From the NCBI GenBank assembly GCA_011524575.1, contig WTKB01000021.1:1-25960 (forward strand): a stretch of 25,960 nucleotides of DNA, in the 5' to 3' direction. The notes under the pieces are model-generated. The model was not told the DNA's origin and made no database searches. It saw only the letters and a program-made list of their open reading frames with translations. This document shows positions 1 to 6,839 of this stretch, piece after piece; within the stretch, counting starts at the first letter, position 1; every line of letters starts with the position of its first letter. The stretch comes from Aquimarina sp. (GTDB lineage Bacteria > Bacteroidota > Bacteroidia > Flavobacteriales > Flavobacteriaceae). The position numbers and the translations under genes were made by a program.

Positions 1-69
1 CCTTAGAATCTTGATATTTAATATGGAGTATAAATAAATACCTTATCACATTTAAAGTTTTTATAAATA

Positions 70-891
70 ATGAAAAAGTTTTTTTCAATTCTAGCCATTG
101 TATTATCTCTTTCTGTATTTAATACATTACATGCAAGTACTTCTGAGACTTCTGAGCCAACTACTCAAGTACAAAAAGATGCAAAGCAAGCAGCACAATC
201 TGCTGTAGTTAAAAAAGAAGCCTTAGCTTCAAAAGAGTCAAAAACTCCAGAAGTAAAAGAAACTTTTCATCAAGAATTAAAAAAGCGTTTTATAGAAGGT
301 GGTCCTGGTTTTATGGGGATCGTACTTATCTGTTTAATTCTTGGTTTAGCAATTGCTATTGAAAGAATAATCTATTTAAATCTATCTACAAGTAATACTA
401 AAAAATTACAAAAGAAAGTAAAGGATGCTTTGGATAGTGATGGTATAGATGCTGCAAAGGAAGTTTGTCGTAATACAAAAGGACCTGTTGCTTCAATTTA
501 TTACCAAGGTTTAGATCGTGCTACAGAAAGTGTTGAATCAGCAGAAAAAGCAGTAGTTGCTTACGGTGGTGTACAAATGGGGCAACTAGAGAAAAATGTT
601 TCTTGGTTATCATTATTTATTGCACTTGCACCAATGCTTGGTTTCATGGGTACGGTAATTGGTATGATTCAGGCTTTTGATAAAATTGAAGAAGCTGGAG
701 ACATGGATCCTTCACTTGTTGCAGGAGGTATCAAAGTAGCCCTTCTTACTACAGTATTTGGTCTTGTGGTAGCTATTATTCTTCAAGTATTTTATAACTA
801 TATTATTTCAAAAATTGATGCTATTGTAAACGATATGGAAGATGCTTCAATTACTCTTGTTGATCTTATTGTAGCTCACAAAAGAAAGTAA
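70..891 (+). CDS. exbB: ExbB/TolQ/MotA-family proton channel subunit
   Basis: This is an inner-membrane proton channel subunit. In this family, ExbB pentamers pair with ExbD to use the proton motive force to energise TonB- or Tol-type processes at the outer membrane. The 273 residues start with a signal-peptide-like stretch (1-22, ending LHA) and a charged Ala/Lys/Glu-rich linker (about 25-75). Three membrane segments follow at about 81-104, 178-203 and 222-247. The second and third carry the family's glycine-rich core (LGFMGTVIGMI, then GGIKVALLTTVFGLVVA). The N-terminal extension before the first helix is longer than in E. coli ExbB. The gene is followed by a small membrane protein and two ExbD genes, the usual flavobacterial grouping. 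The exact substrate system (TonB, Tol or other) cannot be read from sequence; no tonB lies in the window. Confidence 0.93.
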   Translation: MKKFFSILAIVLSLSVFNTLHASTSETSEPTTQVQKDAKQAAQSAVVKKEALASKESKTPEVKETFHQELKKRFIEGGPGFMGIVLICLILGLAIAIERIIYLNLSTSNTKKLQKKVKDALDSDGIDAAKEVCRNTKGPVASIYYQGLDRATESVESAEKAVVAYGGVQMGQLEKNVSWLSLFIALAPMLGFMGTVIGMIQAFDKIEEAGDMDPSLVAGGIKVALLTTVFGLVVAIILQVFYNYIISKIDAIVNDMEDASITLVDLIVAHKRK

Positions 892-959
892 GTTTTGTGC
901 TTAAATCTAGAATTTAAATCATAAAATACTTTTTATAATTTATTTTTGATTTAATTTAT

Positions 960-991
960 CTTCTAATAGGTCATTAGAAGTTTTAGATTTT
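960..991 (+). terminator. Weak hairpin with T-rich tail after exbB
   Basis: An 8-bp perfect stem (960-967 CTTCTAAT with 973-980 ATTAGAAG, 5-nt loop) is followed by a T-rich run (TTTTAGATTTTT). This has the form of a weak rho-independent terminator or attenuator. It could lower expression of the downstream genes relative to exbB. The stem is A/T-rich, so the call is tentative. Confidence 0.35.
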
Positions 992-1009
992 TAATTTTCT
1001 TAAAAACCT

Positions 1010-1049
1010 ATTGTTGTATTTATTTGTTTAGACAATTAAATACAACAAT
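1010..1049 (+). other. 13-bp inverted repeat upstream of the membrane-protein gene
   Basis: ATTGTTGTATTTA (1010-1022) and its exact reverse complement (1037-1049) are separated by a 14-nt loop. They lie 14 nt before the start codon at 1064. It could be an mRNA 5' hairpin, a dimeric-protein operator, or chance in A/T-rich DNA. No T-run directly follows, so I do not call it a terminator. Confidence 0.35.
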
Positions 1050-1063
1050 ATAAAATTTTAAAA

Positions 1064-1552
1064 ATGAGTATTTCTAAAATATTATCATACGCTGTTCTTA
1101 TCGTTGGATTGCTTGCTGGTTTTTTTCTTTATGATATGAATTCAGATATTTCTAATTTGTTATTGGAAAATCAAGCTTCAGATCCAAGAGAACTTCTGGT
1201 ATCTTCTCAAAAAGCAGCAGCTGTATTTGATGCAGTAACCCCTTTATATAATTTAGCTATTGCTGTTATTATTGTTTTATTAGGTGCTACTGTACTATCA
1301 ATTTTTACTGGACTAGTAAAAAATCCATCAAGTCTTAAAAATGTACTTGTAGGTTTGGTCGTTTTTGCGTCAATTATTGGTATTGCTTATGGTTTAGCAG
1401 AAGGTACGGAAACTATTACTAGGGATGGTGATGTAATCTCAGTAGGAACTTCTAAATGGGTTGGTACAGGTCTTATTACTTTTTACATACTATCTATATT
1501 AGCTATTGCTTCGACATTCATTTCAGGAATTAAGAAAACTATAATACGATAA
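1064..1552 (+). CDS. Four-helix membrane protein between exbB and exbD
   Basis: I do not recognise a named family. The 162-residue protein has four predicted membrane segments at about 7-23, 59-82, 92-111 and 132-154. A short Asp/Asn-rich exposed region lies between the first two (about 24-55), and a polar, Gly/Thr-rich loop (112-131) lies before the last. It ends with a basic tail (GIKKTIIR). Its stop codon is 5 nt before the next exbD start, so the two are almost certainly co-transcribed and translationally linked. Its position, and family knowledge that flavobacterial exb clusters often hold a small membrane protein at this point, suggest an accessory subunit of the ExbBD motor. That role is inference. 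Start ATG 1064 is the first in frame after an A-rich leader. Confidence 0.85.
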   Translation: MSISKILSYAVLIVGLLAGFFLYDMNSDISNLLLENQASDPRELLVSSQKAAAVFDAVTPLYNLAIAVIIVLLGATVLSIFTGLVKNPSSLKNVLVGLVVFASIIGIAYGLAEGTETITRDGDVISVGTSKWVGTGLITFYILSILAIASTFISGIKKTIIR

Positions 1553-1557
1553 TCATT

Positions 1558-2181
1558 ATGGCAAAAAGATCCGCCCCAGAAGTGAATGCAGGTTCTATGG
1601 CTGATATCGCGTTTTTATTACTGATATTTTTCCTAGTGACCACAACTATTGCTTCCGATACAGGAATTAATAGGAAATTGCCTCCTAAGGTTGATATTCC
1701 TGCAGATCAATTTCCAAAGATTAAAGAGAAAAATCTCTTTATGGTTATTGTTAACAAGGATAATAAATTACTTGTTGAGGAGCAAAGTATGGAACTTAAA
1801 GATTTAAGAGCTGCTACCATTGCATTTTTAGACAATGGAGGTGGTAAAAAATCGGAACTCGGTAAAAAGTACTGTGATTACTGCCGAGGAAAGCGTGATC
1901 CAGAATCTTCGGATAATCCTGAGAAAGCGGTTATTTCTGTTAAAAATAGTCGTCAGACCAACTACGGAACTTATATTTCTATTCAAAATGAACTTGTTGC
2001 TGCTTATCTTTTCTTGAGAAATAGAGAGGCTAATCGTTTGTTTGGAGAATCTTTTGTTAGTATGCTTGCTAGACATAAAGATGTTAATGATACTGAGGAC
2101 AAAGATGCGTTAAAGGCAAAAATTGATGAGATTAAAGATATGTATCCTGAAAAAATCTCAGAAGCTGAAGCCGACGATTAA
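1558..2181 (+). CDS. exbD: ExbD/TolR-family biopolymer transport protein (first copy)
   Basis: This single-pass subunit of the proton-driven motor works with ExbB. A short cytoplasmic N-terminus precedes one membrane helix at about 14-33. Asp16 sits at the start of that helix (SMADIAFLLLIFFLVTTT) and matches the conserved proton-carrying aspartate of ExbD. The periplasmic part (34-207) is larger than in classical ExbD of about 140 residues. It includes an inserted, charged stretch at about 94-122 with a CxxC pair (Cys106, Cys109), and ends in an acidic tail. The gene starts 5 nt after the preceding membrane-protein gene and is followed by a second exbD, so the motor may contain ExbD heterodimers. 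Family assignment is firm; the cargo is unknown. Confidence 0.93.
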   Translation: MAKRSAPEVNAGSMADIAFLLLIFFLVTTTIASDTGINRKLPPKVDIPADQFPKIKEKNLFMVIVNKDNKLLVEEQSMELKDLRAATIAFLDNGGGKKSELGKKYCDYCRGKRDPESSDNPEKAVISVKNSRQTNYGTYISIQNELVAAYLFLRNREANRLFGESFVSMLARHKDVNDTEDKDALKAKIDEIKDMYPEKISEAEADD

Positions 2182-2207
2182 TAGTCTAACTCTTTAAATA
2201 AAAATTT

Positions 2208-2681
2208 ATGTCAAAATTTAAAAAAGGAGGTGGTAAAGAATTGCCAGCAATTTCAACAGCATCTTTACCAGATATTGTTTTTATGCTTTTGTTCTTTTTT
2301 ATGGTAGCAACTGTCATGCGTGACAGTACTCTTATGGTAGAGAATACGCTACCAACAGCCAATCAAGTTGAAAAACTAGAGAACCGAAGTTTGGTGATGT
2401 ATGTTTACGCAGGTAAACCAGGTCAAGGTTACAAAAAGTATGGTTCAGAATCTAGAGTGCAGCTCAATGATAAATTTGTTACTAATTTAAAAGAGGTACA
2501 AACATTTGTGCAGCAAGTAAGAGCTAATACCCCAGAAGACCAAATTGGTAAATTAATGACCGCATTAAAAGTTGATAAAAATACGAATATGGGTCTTGTA
2601 GGAGATGTTAAAGAACAACTCCGAGAAGTTAATCAGTTAAAGATTAATTATTCTACTAAAGTAGGTGACGCCGTTCGATAG
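2208..2681 (+). CDS. exbD: ExbD/TolR-family biopolymer transport protein (second copy)
   Basis: A second ExbD paralogue of 157 residues. A basic, Gly-rich N-terminus (SKFKKGGGKELP) precedes a single membrane helix at about 20-38. Asp22 lies at the head of the helix (LPDIVFMLLFFFMVATVM), corresponding to the proton-conducting aspartate. The periplasmic domain has no cysteines and lacks the long insertion of the first copy. Twenty-six nucleotides separate it from the previous gene, so the four genes from 70 to 2681 look like one unit, with a possible attenuator after exbB. A very strong hairpin terminator follows 30 nt after the stop. No TonB or outer-membrane receptor gene follows, so the partner must lie elsewhere. 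Confidence 0.92.
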   Translation: MSKFKKGGGKELPAISTASLPDIVFMLLFFFMVATVMRDSTLMVENTLPTANQVEKLENRSLVMYVYAGKPGQGYKKYGSESRVQLNDKFVTNLKEVQTFVQQVRANTPEDQIGKLMTALKVDKNTNMGLVGDVKEQLREVNQLKINYSTKVGDAVR

Positions 2682-2711
2682 TATTTCTATTTTTTAAATG
2701 TAGATCTTATT

Positions 2712-2776
2712 ATCTCTATTCATAAAAAAAAGCCTGAATTAAATTTTAATTCAGGCTTTTTTTTATGAATAGAGAT
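2712..2776. terminator. Long perfect hairpin, bidirectional terminator
   Basis: Two perfectly complementary 32-nt arms (2712-2743 and 2745-2776) centre on T2744. The core is a GC-containing stem (GCCTGAATT) flanked by A8 on the left and T8 on the right, the classical form of a terminator that works on both strands. Complementarity continues beyond the A/T runs for 12 more bases (ATCTCTATTCAT), which ordinary terminators do not need. It terminates the exb cluster. The MITE-like element begins only 2 nt after the right arm. Confidence 0.9.
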
Positions 2777-2778
2777 TT

Positions 2779-2931
2779 GAGCTTGTTTAAATTCATTACT
2801 TCTTGTAATCCAAACTTTAAGAACTTGGATTACTTTAAAAGGATTTACATATCTCGATCTGCAGATCATTCATATGTAAACCAAAACCTTAAACTTTTGA
2901 ATTACAGTTTGCATTTAGTTTAAACAAGCTC
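2779..2931. mobile_element. MITE-like element with 13-bp perfect terminal inverted repeats
   Basis: The 153-bp block starts with GAGCTTGTTTAAA (2779-2791) and ends with its exact reverse complement (2919-2931). The similarity continues imperfectly inward. Inside are a 9-bp hairpin (2805-2813 with 2825-2833) and a central palindrome: TTTACATAT (2844-2852) pairs with 2872-2880 around GATCTGCAGATC (2856-2867). It is too short to encode a transposase. The last 48 bp recur, reverse-complemented with two mismatches, at 25913-25960, which shows a dispersed repeat. No convincing target-site duplication is visible. The GAG-type ends recall some IS5-superfamily elements, but I cannot assign a family. 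Confidence 0.8.
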
Positions 2932-2954
2932 TAATACAAACTCTAAGTTAATTG

Positions 2955-3013
2955 ATAGTTAATAAATCACTTTTTAATGATATCTGCTTAACATTTTTTT
3001 AAAAATTAACTAT
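2955..3013. repeat. 9-bp inverted repeat upstream of the unrecognised gene
   Basis: ATAGTTAAT (2955-2963) and ATTAACTAT (3005-3013) form an inverted repeat with a 41-nt spacer, in the A/T-rich gap between the MITE-like element and the gene starting at 3111. It could be an operator pair or chance. Downstream, TATTTTTG (3068-3075) fits the TAnnTTTG -7 box, but no TTG lies at the expected distance, so a promoter here is only possible. Confidence 0.25.
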
Positions 3014-3110
3014 TGATTATTAATGTTATTAGGTGTTTTTATTAATAATAGTTCTTAATTCCAAACGTATTTTTGAGAAAATTAGAGATATAGTATCAAA
3101 AAAAATTATA

Positions 3111-4166
3111 ATGAATTGGTTCGGTCTAAGATCTAAAAAATTATTAAAAAAAGATGTTAAGAGTAAAGTTTCAAATTTTACCAAATATTTATCATCTCTT
3201 GATGAAGATGAGCTTCAAAAGCTTAGAGGTAATTCAGATAATCTTAGTTCAGCTCAATTAATTGAACTTGGAGAGTTTTTAGATAAACCAGATGATGTGA
3301 TAAAGATGGGGGTTAATTATACCGCAGCTTTAATTAGAACTCAAAATAGTCCTATAGGCATCCTTGGAGGTTTAGGTGCTACTATTATGACAACTGGTTT
3401 GGGATTTATTTCTGCAGCAGCAAGTGGTGCAATTTTACTGAGTCCTGTAGGTTGGTGTATTTTAGGGGCTGCAACTCTTGTTGGTACAGCTATAACTATT
3501 GGCTTTGGTATAAAATCCGTGAAAAAGCTACTTAAGGCTGGTCGTATAGCGACAGTTACTAAACGCTTACAGAATAAAACTATTCCATATGTAGATGGAA
3601 AACCATTAAGAACTTATCTGCAAAAAGAAAAAGAAAAAGCGTCTGTTCCTACTGTAACTATTGATTCTATTAGCTTAACAACGCCTCTAGTAACTCCAAT
3701 AAAAACACCATCTTCTTTTGGTAGATTTAAAAAGTTGTACATAGAAAATAAATTATTAATTTCAGATAATAATTTACTTAAGGAGTTAGATTATGATGTA
3801 GAACTTTATGAATCGTTGAAATTACAAAGACGCAATTTTATACAAAAATCTAATAAAAGTGAGAACCCAACACGTAAAATTAAAAAGCCTAAAATAGTTC
3901 AGGTAGTAACTTCTGTTGGGATTAAGGATAGTTCTTCAAGTCATTCTGTTCAGCATAGTTTTTCTTCTCATGAAAGTAGATTTATTCGCCCATCAGTACG
4001 TCCTGTAAAGCCATTTCCATTACCTCCTCAATGGTCAACAGAGCGTACTGCACCTGCTATGGAAAGGGGTATGCAACGTCAAATCCCAGCATCTACTGGT
4101 TTATCTGGTGAACCTGTAGCATCAGCTTACAGAAATGTTAAGTATGTACCAAGAGCTGGTTCGTAG
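3111..4166 (+). CDS. Unrecognised protein with glycine-rich hydrophobic hairpin and Pro-rich tail
   Basis: I do not recognise this 351-residue protein. A basic amphipathic N-terminus (NWFGLRSKKLLKKD) and a helical, charged region (about 20-75) come first. A long Gly/Ala-rich hydrophobic region at about 82-138 follows, able to form two membrane helices around a Ser-Pro-Val-Gly turn (111-114). After a Lys-rich cytosolic-looking segment (138-180), the C-terminal half is polar: a Thr/Pro stretch (180-202), a Lys-rich helix (205-265), a Ser/His-rich run (272-289) and a Pro/Arg-rich tail (290-351). There is no signal peptide. An in-frame GTG at 3033 would add 26 residues; I prefer ATG 3111 because of its A-rich leader and a possible -7 box inside the extension. 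It lies alone between the MITE-like element and a terminator, suggesting an accessory gene. Confidence 0.75.
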   Translation: MNWFGLRSKKLLKKDVKSKVSNFTKYLSSLDEDELQKLRGNSDNLSSAQLIELGEFLDKPDDVIKMGVNYTAALIRTQNSPIGILGGLGATIMTTGLGFISAAASGAILLSPVGWCILGAATLVGTAITIGFGIKSVKKLLKAGRIATVTKRLQNKTIPYVDGKPLRTYLQKEKEKASVPTVTIDSISLTTPLVTPIKTPSSFGRFKKLYIENKLLISDNNLLKELDYDVELYESLKLQRRNFIQKSNKSENPTRKIKKPKIVQVVTSVGIKDSSSSHSVQHSFSSHESRFIRPSVRPVKPFPLPPQWSTERTAPAMERGMQRQIPASTGLSGEPVASAYRNVKYVPRAGS

Positions 4167-4211
4167 CTTGTTGTTGTTAGCTATAAATTTTTGAAATCAC
4201 TAGATACATAT

Positions 4212-4267
4212 AAAGCAAAAAGAAGAGGATACTTTAGCATAAAGTATCCTCTTCTTTTTGCTTTTTT
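4212..4267. terminator. Bidirectional terminator between convergent genes
   Basis: A 25-bp perfect stem (4212-4236 with 4240-4264) closes on a 3-nt GCA loop. Its GC-containing core (GAGGATACTTTA) is preceded by A-rich and followed by T-rich sequence, giving a T-tail on both strands. It ends the plus-strand gene at 4166 and the minus-strand gene whose stop is at 4284. Confidence 0.9.
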
Positions 4268-4283
4268 GAATTACGTGTTTTTT

Positions 4284-5024
4284 TTATAGGATGCGTTGTC
4301 TTAAAGCTTCATACATGAAAATTCCTCCTGCAACGGATACATTTAAGGAACTAATTTTTCCAAGCATAGGTAATTTTGCTTTGTGATCAACTAATTTTAA
4401 TATTCCAGAACTCACTCCTTTTTCTTCAGAACCCATCACAATTGCAGTTTCTTTTTTTAGATTAAGGTTGTAAATACTGTTTTCAGTTTTTTCAGTTGCT
4501 GCTATGGTTTGAATTTCTAATGATTGCAGTACATATATCGCATCTTTTAAATGTGGGACTTTACAAATAGGGATATGATAGATAGCTCCACAGGAAGTTT
4601 TTACTGCATCTAAACTTGCACTAACAGATCCTGTTTGAGGAATGACAACTGCAGTTGCTCCAATACATTCTGCCGATCGTAATAAAGCCCCAAAGTTTCT
4701 TACATCTGTAATTTGATCTAAGAGTATTATAAAAGGTGTTTTTTGTTCTTCTCTATTTTTTAATATAAGTGTTTCTAAATCATGAAATGGAACAGGAGAG
4801 GTATATGCTACAATTCCTTGATGATTTTTTCTAGTAAGTTTATTAAGTTTATCAATAGGTACTAGGGTTGGGGCAATACGGTGCTTCTTTAATAAATTTT
4901 CTAATTCTTTATAGAGCGTTCCTTGAAGATTTTTTTGTACAAATATTTTATCTATTGTATTTCCTGACTCTATAGCTTCTATTGCAGATCGGATTCCGAA
5001 AATGATGTTTTCTTTTTCTTTCAT
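4284..5024 (-). CDS. rlmB: 23S rRNA (guanosine-2'-O-)-methyltransferase, RlmB/TrmH family
   Basis: This SPOUT-fold enzyme transfers a methyl group from S-adenosylmethionine to a ribose 2'-OH; RlmB itself modifies G2251 of 23S rRNA. Of 246 residues, the first 75 or so form the small RNA-binding substrate domain typical of RlmB. The catalytic domain shows all three SpoU motifs: motif 1 at 103-119 (DQITDVRNFGALLRSAE, with Asn110 and catalytic Arg116), motif 2 at 195-205 (IVMGSEEKGVS, with Glu200) and motif 3 at 218-239 (LPMLGKISSLNVSVAGG, the cofactor-binding knot). Length fits the family. It reads toward the unrecognised gene and is separated from it by a strong terminator. A TAAATTTG box lies 5 nt upstream of the start. 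RlmB is the likely assignment; a related TrmH-family target is possible. Confidence 0.9.
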   Translation of the reverse strand: MKEKENIIFGIRSAIEAIESGNTIDKIFVQKNLQGTLYKELENLLKKHRIAPTLVPIDKLNKLTRKNHQGIVAYTSPVPFHDLETLILKNREEQKTPFIILLDQITDVRNFGALLRSAECIGATAVVIPQTGSVSASLDAVKTSCGAIYHIPICKVPHLKDAIYVLQSLEIQTIAATEKTENSIYNLNLKKETAIVMGSEEKGVSSGILKLVDHKAKLPMLGKISSLNVSVAGGIFMYEALRQRIL

Positions 5025-5028
5025 AGTG

Positions 5029-5036
5029 CAAATTTA
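5029..5036 (-). promoter_or_regulatory. Candidate -7 promoter box of rlmB
   Basis: Read on the minus strand, TAAATTTG matches the Bacteroidota -7 consensus TAnnTTTG and ends 4 nt before the rlmB ATG. A TTG -33 element at the usual spacing is not seen, so the evidence is the -7 box alone. If used, the transcript would begin at or next to the start codon. Confidence 0.4.
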
Positions 5037-5061
5037 GGGTATATTTTTTAATGCTATTTTT

Positions 5062-6789
5062 TTAGAAATAACTTACAAGCTTTAAATGAACTTTGGCTTC
5101 GGAGAGATTTATTTTTTGATCTCCTCTTTTTCCCAATACATAGTTAAATTTCAATAGTGTATTTTTTTGAATTATTGATATTCCTGCACCAAATCCATAT
5201 AACCATCCTTTTGTATGGCTAACTTTATTTTCAAAATAACCAGCATCAGTTATCGTGTGTGTACTTATGTTGGGGTTTAATAAATAGTGGTATTCTATGT
5301 TGTATGTACTACGAGTATTTCCTAGTAAACTATTTTCTTCATAGCCTCTAAGGTCGTCGATTCCACCAAATCTCTCTAGTTCATCACTGATGTAATCGCT
5401 AGAAAGCAATACGTTATTTTCATTTTGTAAATAAAGGTTACTTTTATTAGTCAATTTAAATTCATATGCTGTTTTAAAGTATATTTTTTGTTGCCTATTT
5501 TGATTTCTTTCGCCTTTTTGGTATGTAATCTCTGATCTATATTTAAAAGGTTTATGTGAATTTTTTGGGTTTCTCTTTTGATAAAGCAAACTTAGAATTC
5601 CAAAGTTTGAGACATAGCTTTGTAAAGATTCATTGATGTCTACTCTATTAATGTTTGAGGTGGCTGTTTGACTACTGTATCCTATTTTGGTTTCTAGTTT
5701 TGATGTAATAGGATAACTAATAATTAGTTTTTGTTGGTTTCTTGTAAATTGATCAATTTGATGAAATAGATTTAAATTTGCTTCAATTCCAATAGGACTT
5801 TTAAATATAAATGGCCACTTTATATTTATATCGAATAGGCTTTGTTTACTTGTGTTTTTTTCATAGTCTATTGCTAAAGTTTCCCCTCGATTAAACAAAT
5901 TTATCATTTTTATTTTTGCATGACCGTTAAATTGTAGTTTACCAGTTTCGGGTTCAGTTAAAAATCCAATGATGCCTTCAAACTGATTTTGTCGTTGTTT
6001 TTTTAGGTAAAGGTAAAGGCTTGTCCTGTCTGGATTGAAAAGAATTTCTGCAGTTTTTATGACTTCAACAAATGGAATTTGTTCTAAATTATTTGTTTTT
6101 TTTAGGATATTAGAGGTGTTTATGTGCTCTTTTTTCTTTAGGTTACAAAAATACTTTAAATAACTTCTTGGAAAGTTTGTGTAGCCCTTTATAACAATTG
6201 TATCTAGAACTCTTTTCTTTTTTTGTTTATAGTACTGCAGTTTCGCTGTTAATTTTTGATTTTTAATTTCAAAATTGTAAAGATTAACTTTAGCAAAGAC
6301 ATAACCTTGTTGGTTTAGTTCTTTTTTGATTTTTTCTAAAAATACAGTGATTTCTTTAATAGGTATTTTGTAAAATTTTGAAGCTTTTTTTGAATATATG
6401 TCTTTGTTTATCAGGTTTTCAGTAGTATCTTTTTTTTCGATGTAAATATATTCGTAGTAGTTTCCGTAATAGATTTTATTTACTAAATGATCTGTTTTTT
6501 TACTTAAATGTGCTTGTATATATCCGTTTTTTTGGAGGCTATCTAATATTTCTTCTGTTATTTTTGATTCTTCTTTTTTTAAGTTTTTTGATTTATTTAT
6601 AGTGGATAATTCTGATTCATTTAAAGATTTTTTCTGTCCATTTATTAAAAAAGATTGATTTGCAAAAAATAGATAAATAATTACAAATTTATGCTTTAAA
6701 ACTATGGTTGCTATACGGATAAAATAGCTATCAAAATAAAAATATATACTTTTTTTTGATTTCATATAAATTAATTTATATTTTTGCAT
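5062..6789 (-). CDS. Omp85/BamA-like outer-membrane protein
   Basis: A predicted outer-membrane beta-barrel protein of the Omp85 superfamily (BamA/TamA/ShlB type), which inserts or transports proteins across the outer membrane. A hydrophobic N-terminal segment (about 33-50) can serve as signal sequence. Residues about 142-190 and 193-264 look like POTRA domains, with the typical pattern in VLDTIVIKGYTNFPRSYLKYF. From about 268 to the end the sequence alternates as in beta-strands, contains the superfamily signature FGGIDDLRGY (474-483, the usual VRGF/RGY motif) and ends in phenylalanine (LVSYF). At 575 residues with about two POTRAs it is smaller than BamA with five, so it is probably not the essential assembly factor. 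ATG 6765 (567 residues) is an alternative start. The gene is divergent from rpsL, 50 nt away. Confidence 0.75.
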   Translation of the reverse strand: MQKYKLIYMKSKKSIYFYFDSYFIRIATIVLKHKFVIIYLFFANQSFLINGQKKSLNESELSTINKSKNLKKEESKITEEILDSLQKNGYIQAHLSKKTDHLVNKIYYGNYYEYIYIEKKDTTENLINKDIYSKKASKFYKIPIKEITVFLEKIKKELNQQGYVFAKVNLYNFEIKNQKLTAKLQYYKQKKKRVLDTIVIKGYTNFPRSYLKYFCNLKKKEHINTSNILKKTNNLEQIPFVEVIKTAEILFNPDRTSLYLYLKKQRQNQFEGIIGFLTEPETGKLQFNGHAKIKMINLFNRGETLAIDYEKNTSKQSLFDINIKWPFIFKSPIGIEANLNLFHQIDQFTRNQQKLIISYPITSKLETKIGYSSQTATSNINRVDINESLQSYVSNFGILSLLYQKRNPKNSHKPFKYRSEITYQKGERNQNRQQKIYFKTAYEFKLTNKSNLYLQNENNVLLSSDYISDELERFGGIDDLRGYEENSLLGNTRSTYNIEYHYLLNPNISTHTITDAGYFENKVSHTKGWLYGFGAGISIIQKNTLLKFNYVLGKRGDQKINLSEAKVHLKLVSYF

Positions 6790-6790
6790 G

Positions 6791-6810
6791 CCACTTATAA
6801 GTGGTTTTTT
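6791..6810. other. 14-bp palindrome with T-run before rpsL
   Basis: CCACTTATAAGTGG (6791-6804) is a perfect palindrome, followed by six T. It sits in the 50-nt gap between the divergent Omp85-like gene and rpsL. It could be an operator shared by both promoters or a short attenuator hairpin before rpsL. No TAnnTTTG promoter is visible in this gap. Confidence 0.4.
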
Positions 6811-6839
6811 GTAATATAATCAGTAATTGATATGCAGTT

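Noticed and set aside
1..69. Consensus promoter before exbB
   Set aside because: TTG is present at 11-13, but no TAnnTTTG box at proper spacing is visible before position 70, so I do not call one.
3033..3110. GTG start giving a 26-residue longer form of the unrecognised protein
   Set aside because: It needs a non-ATG start, lacks a better leader and would contain a possible -7 promoter box; ATG 3111 is preferred.
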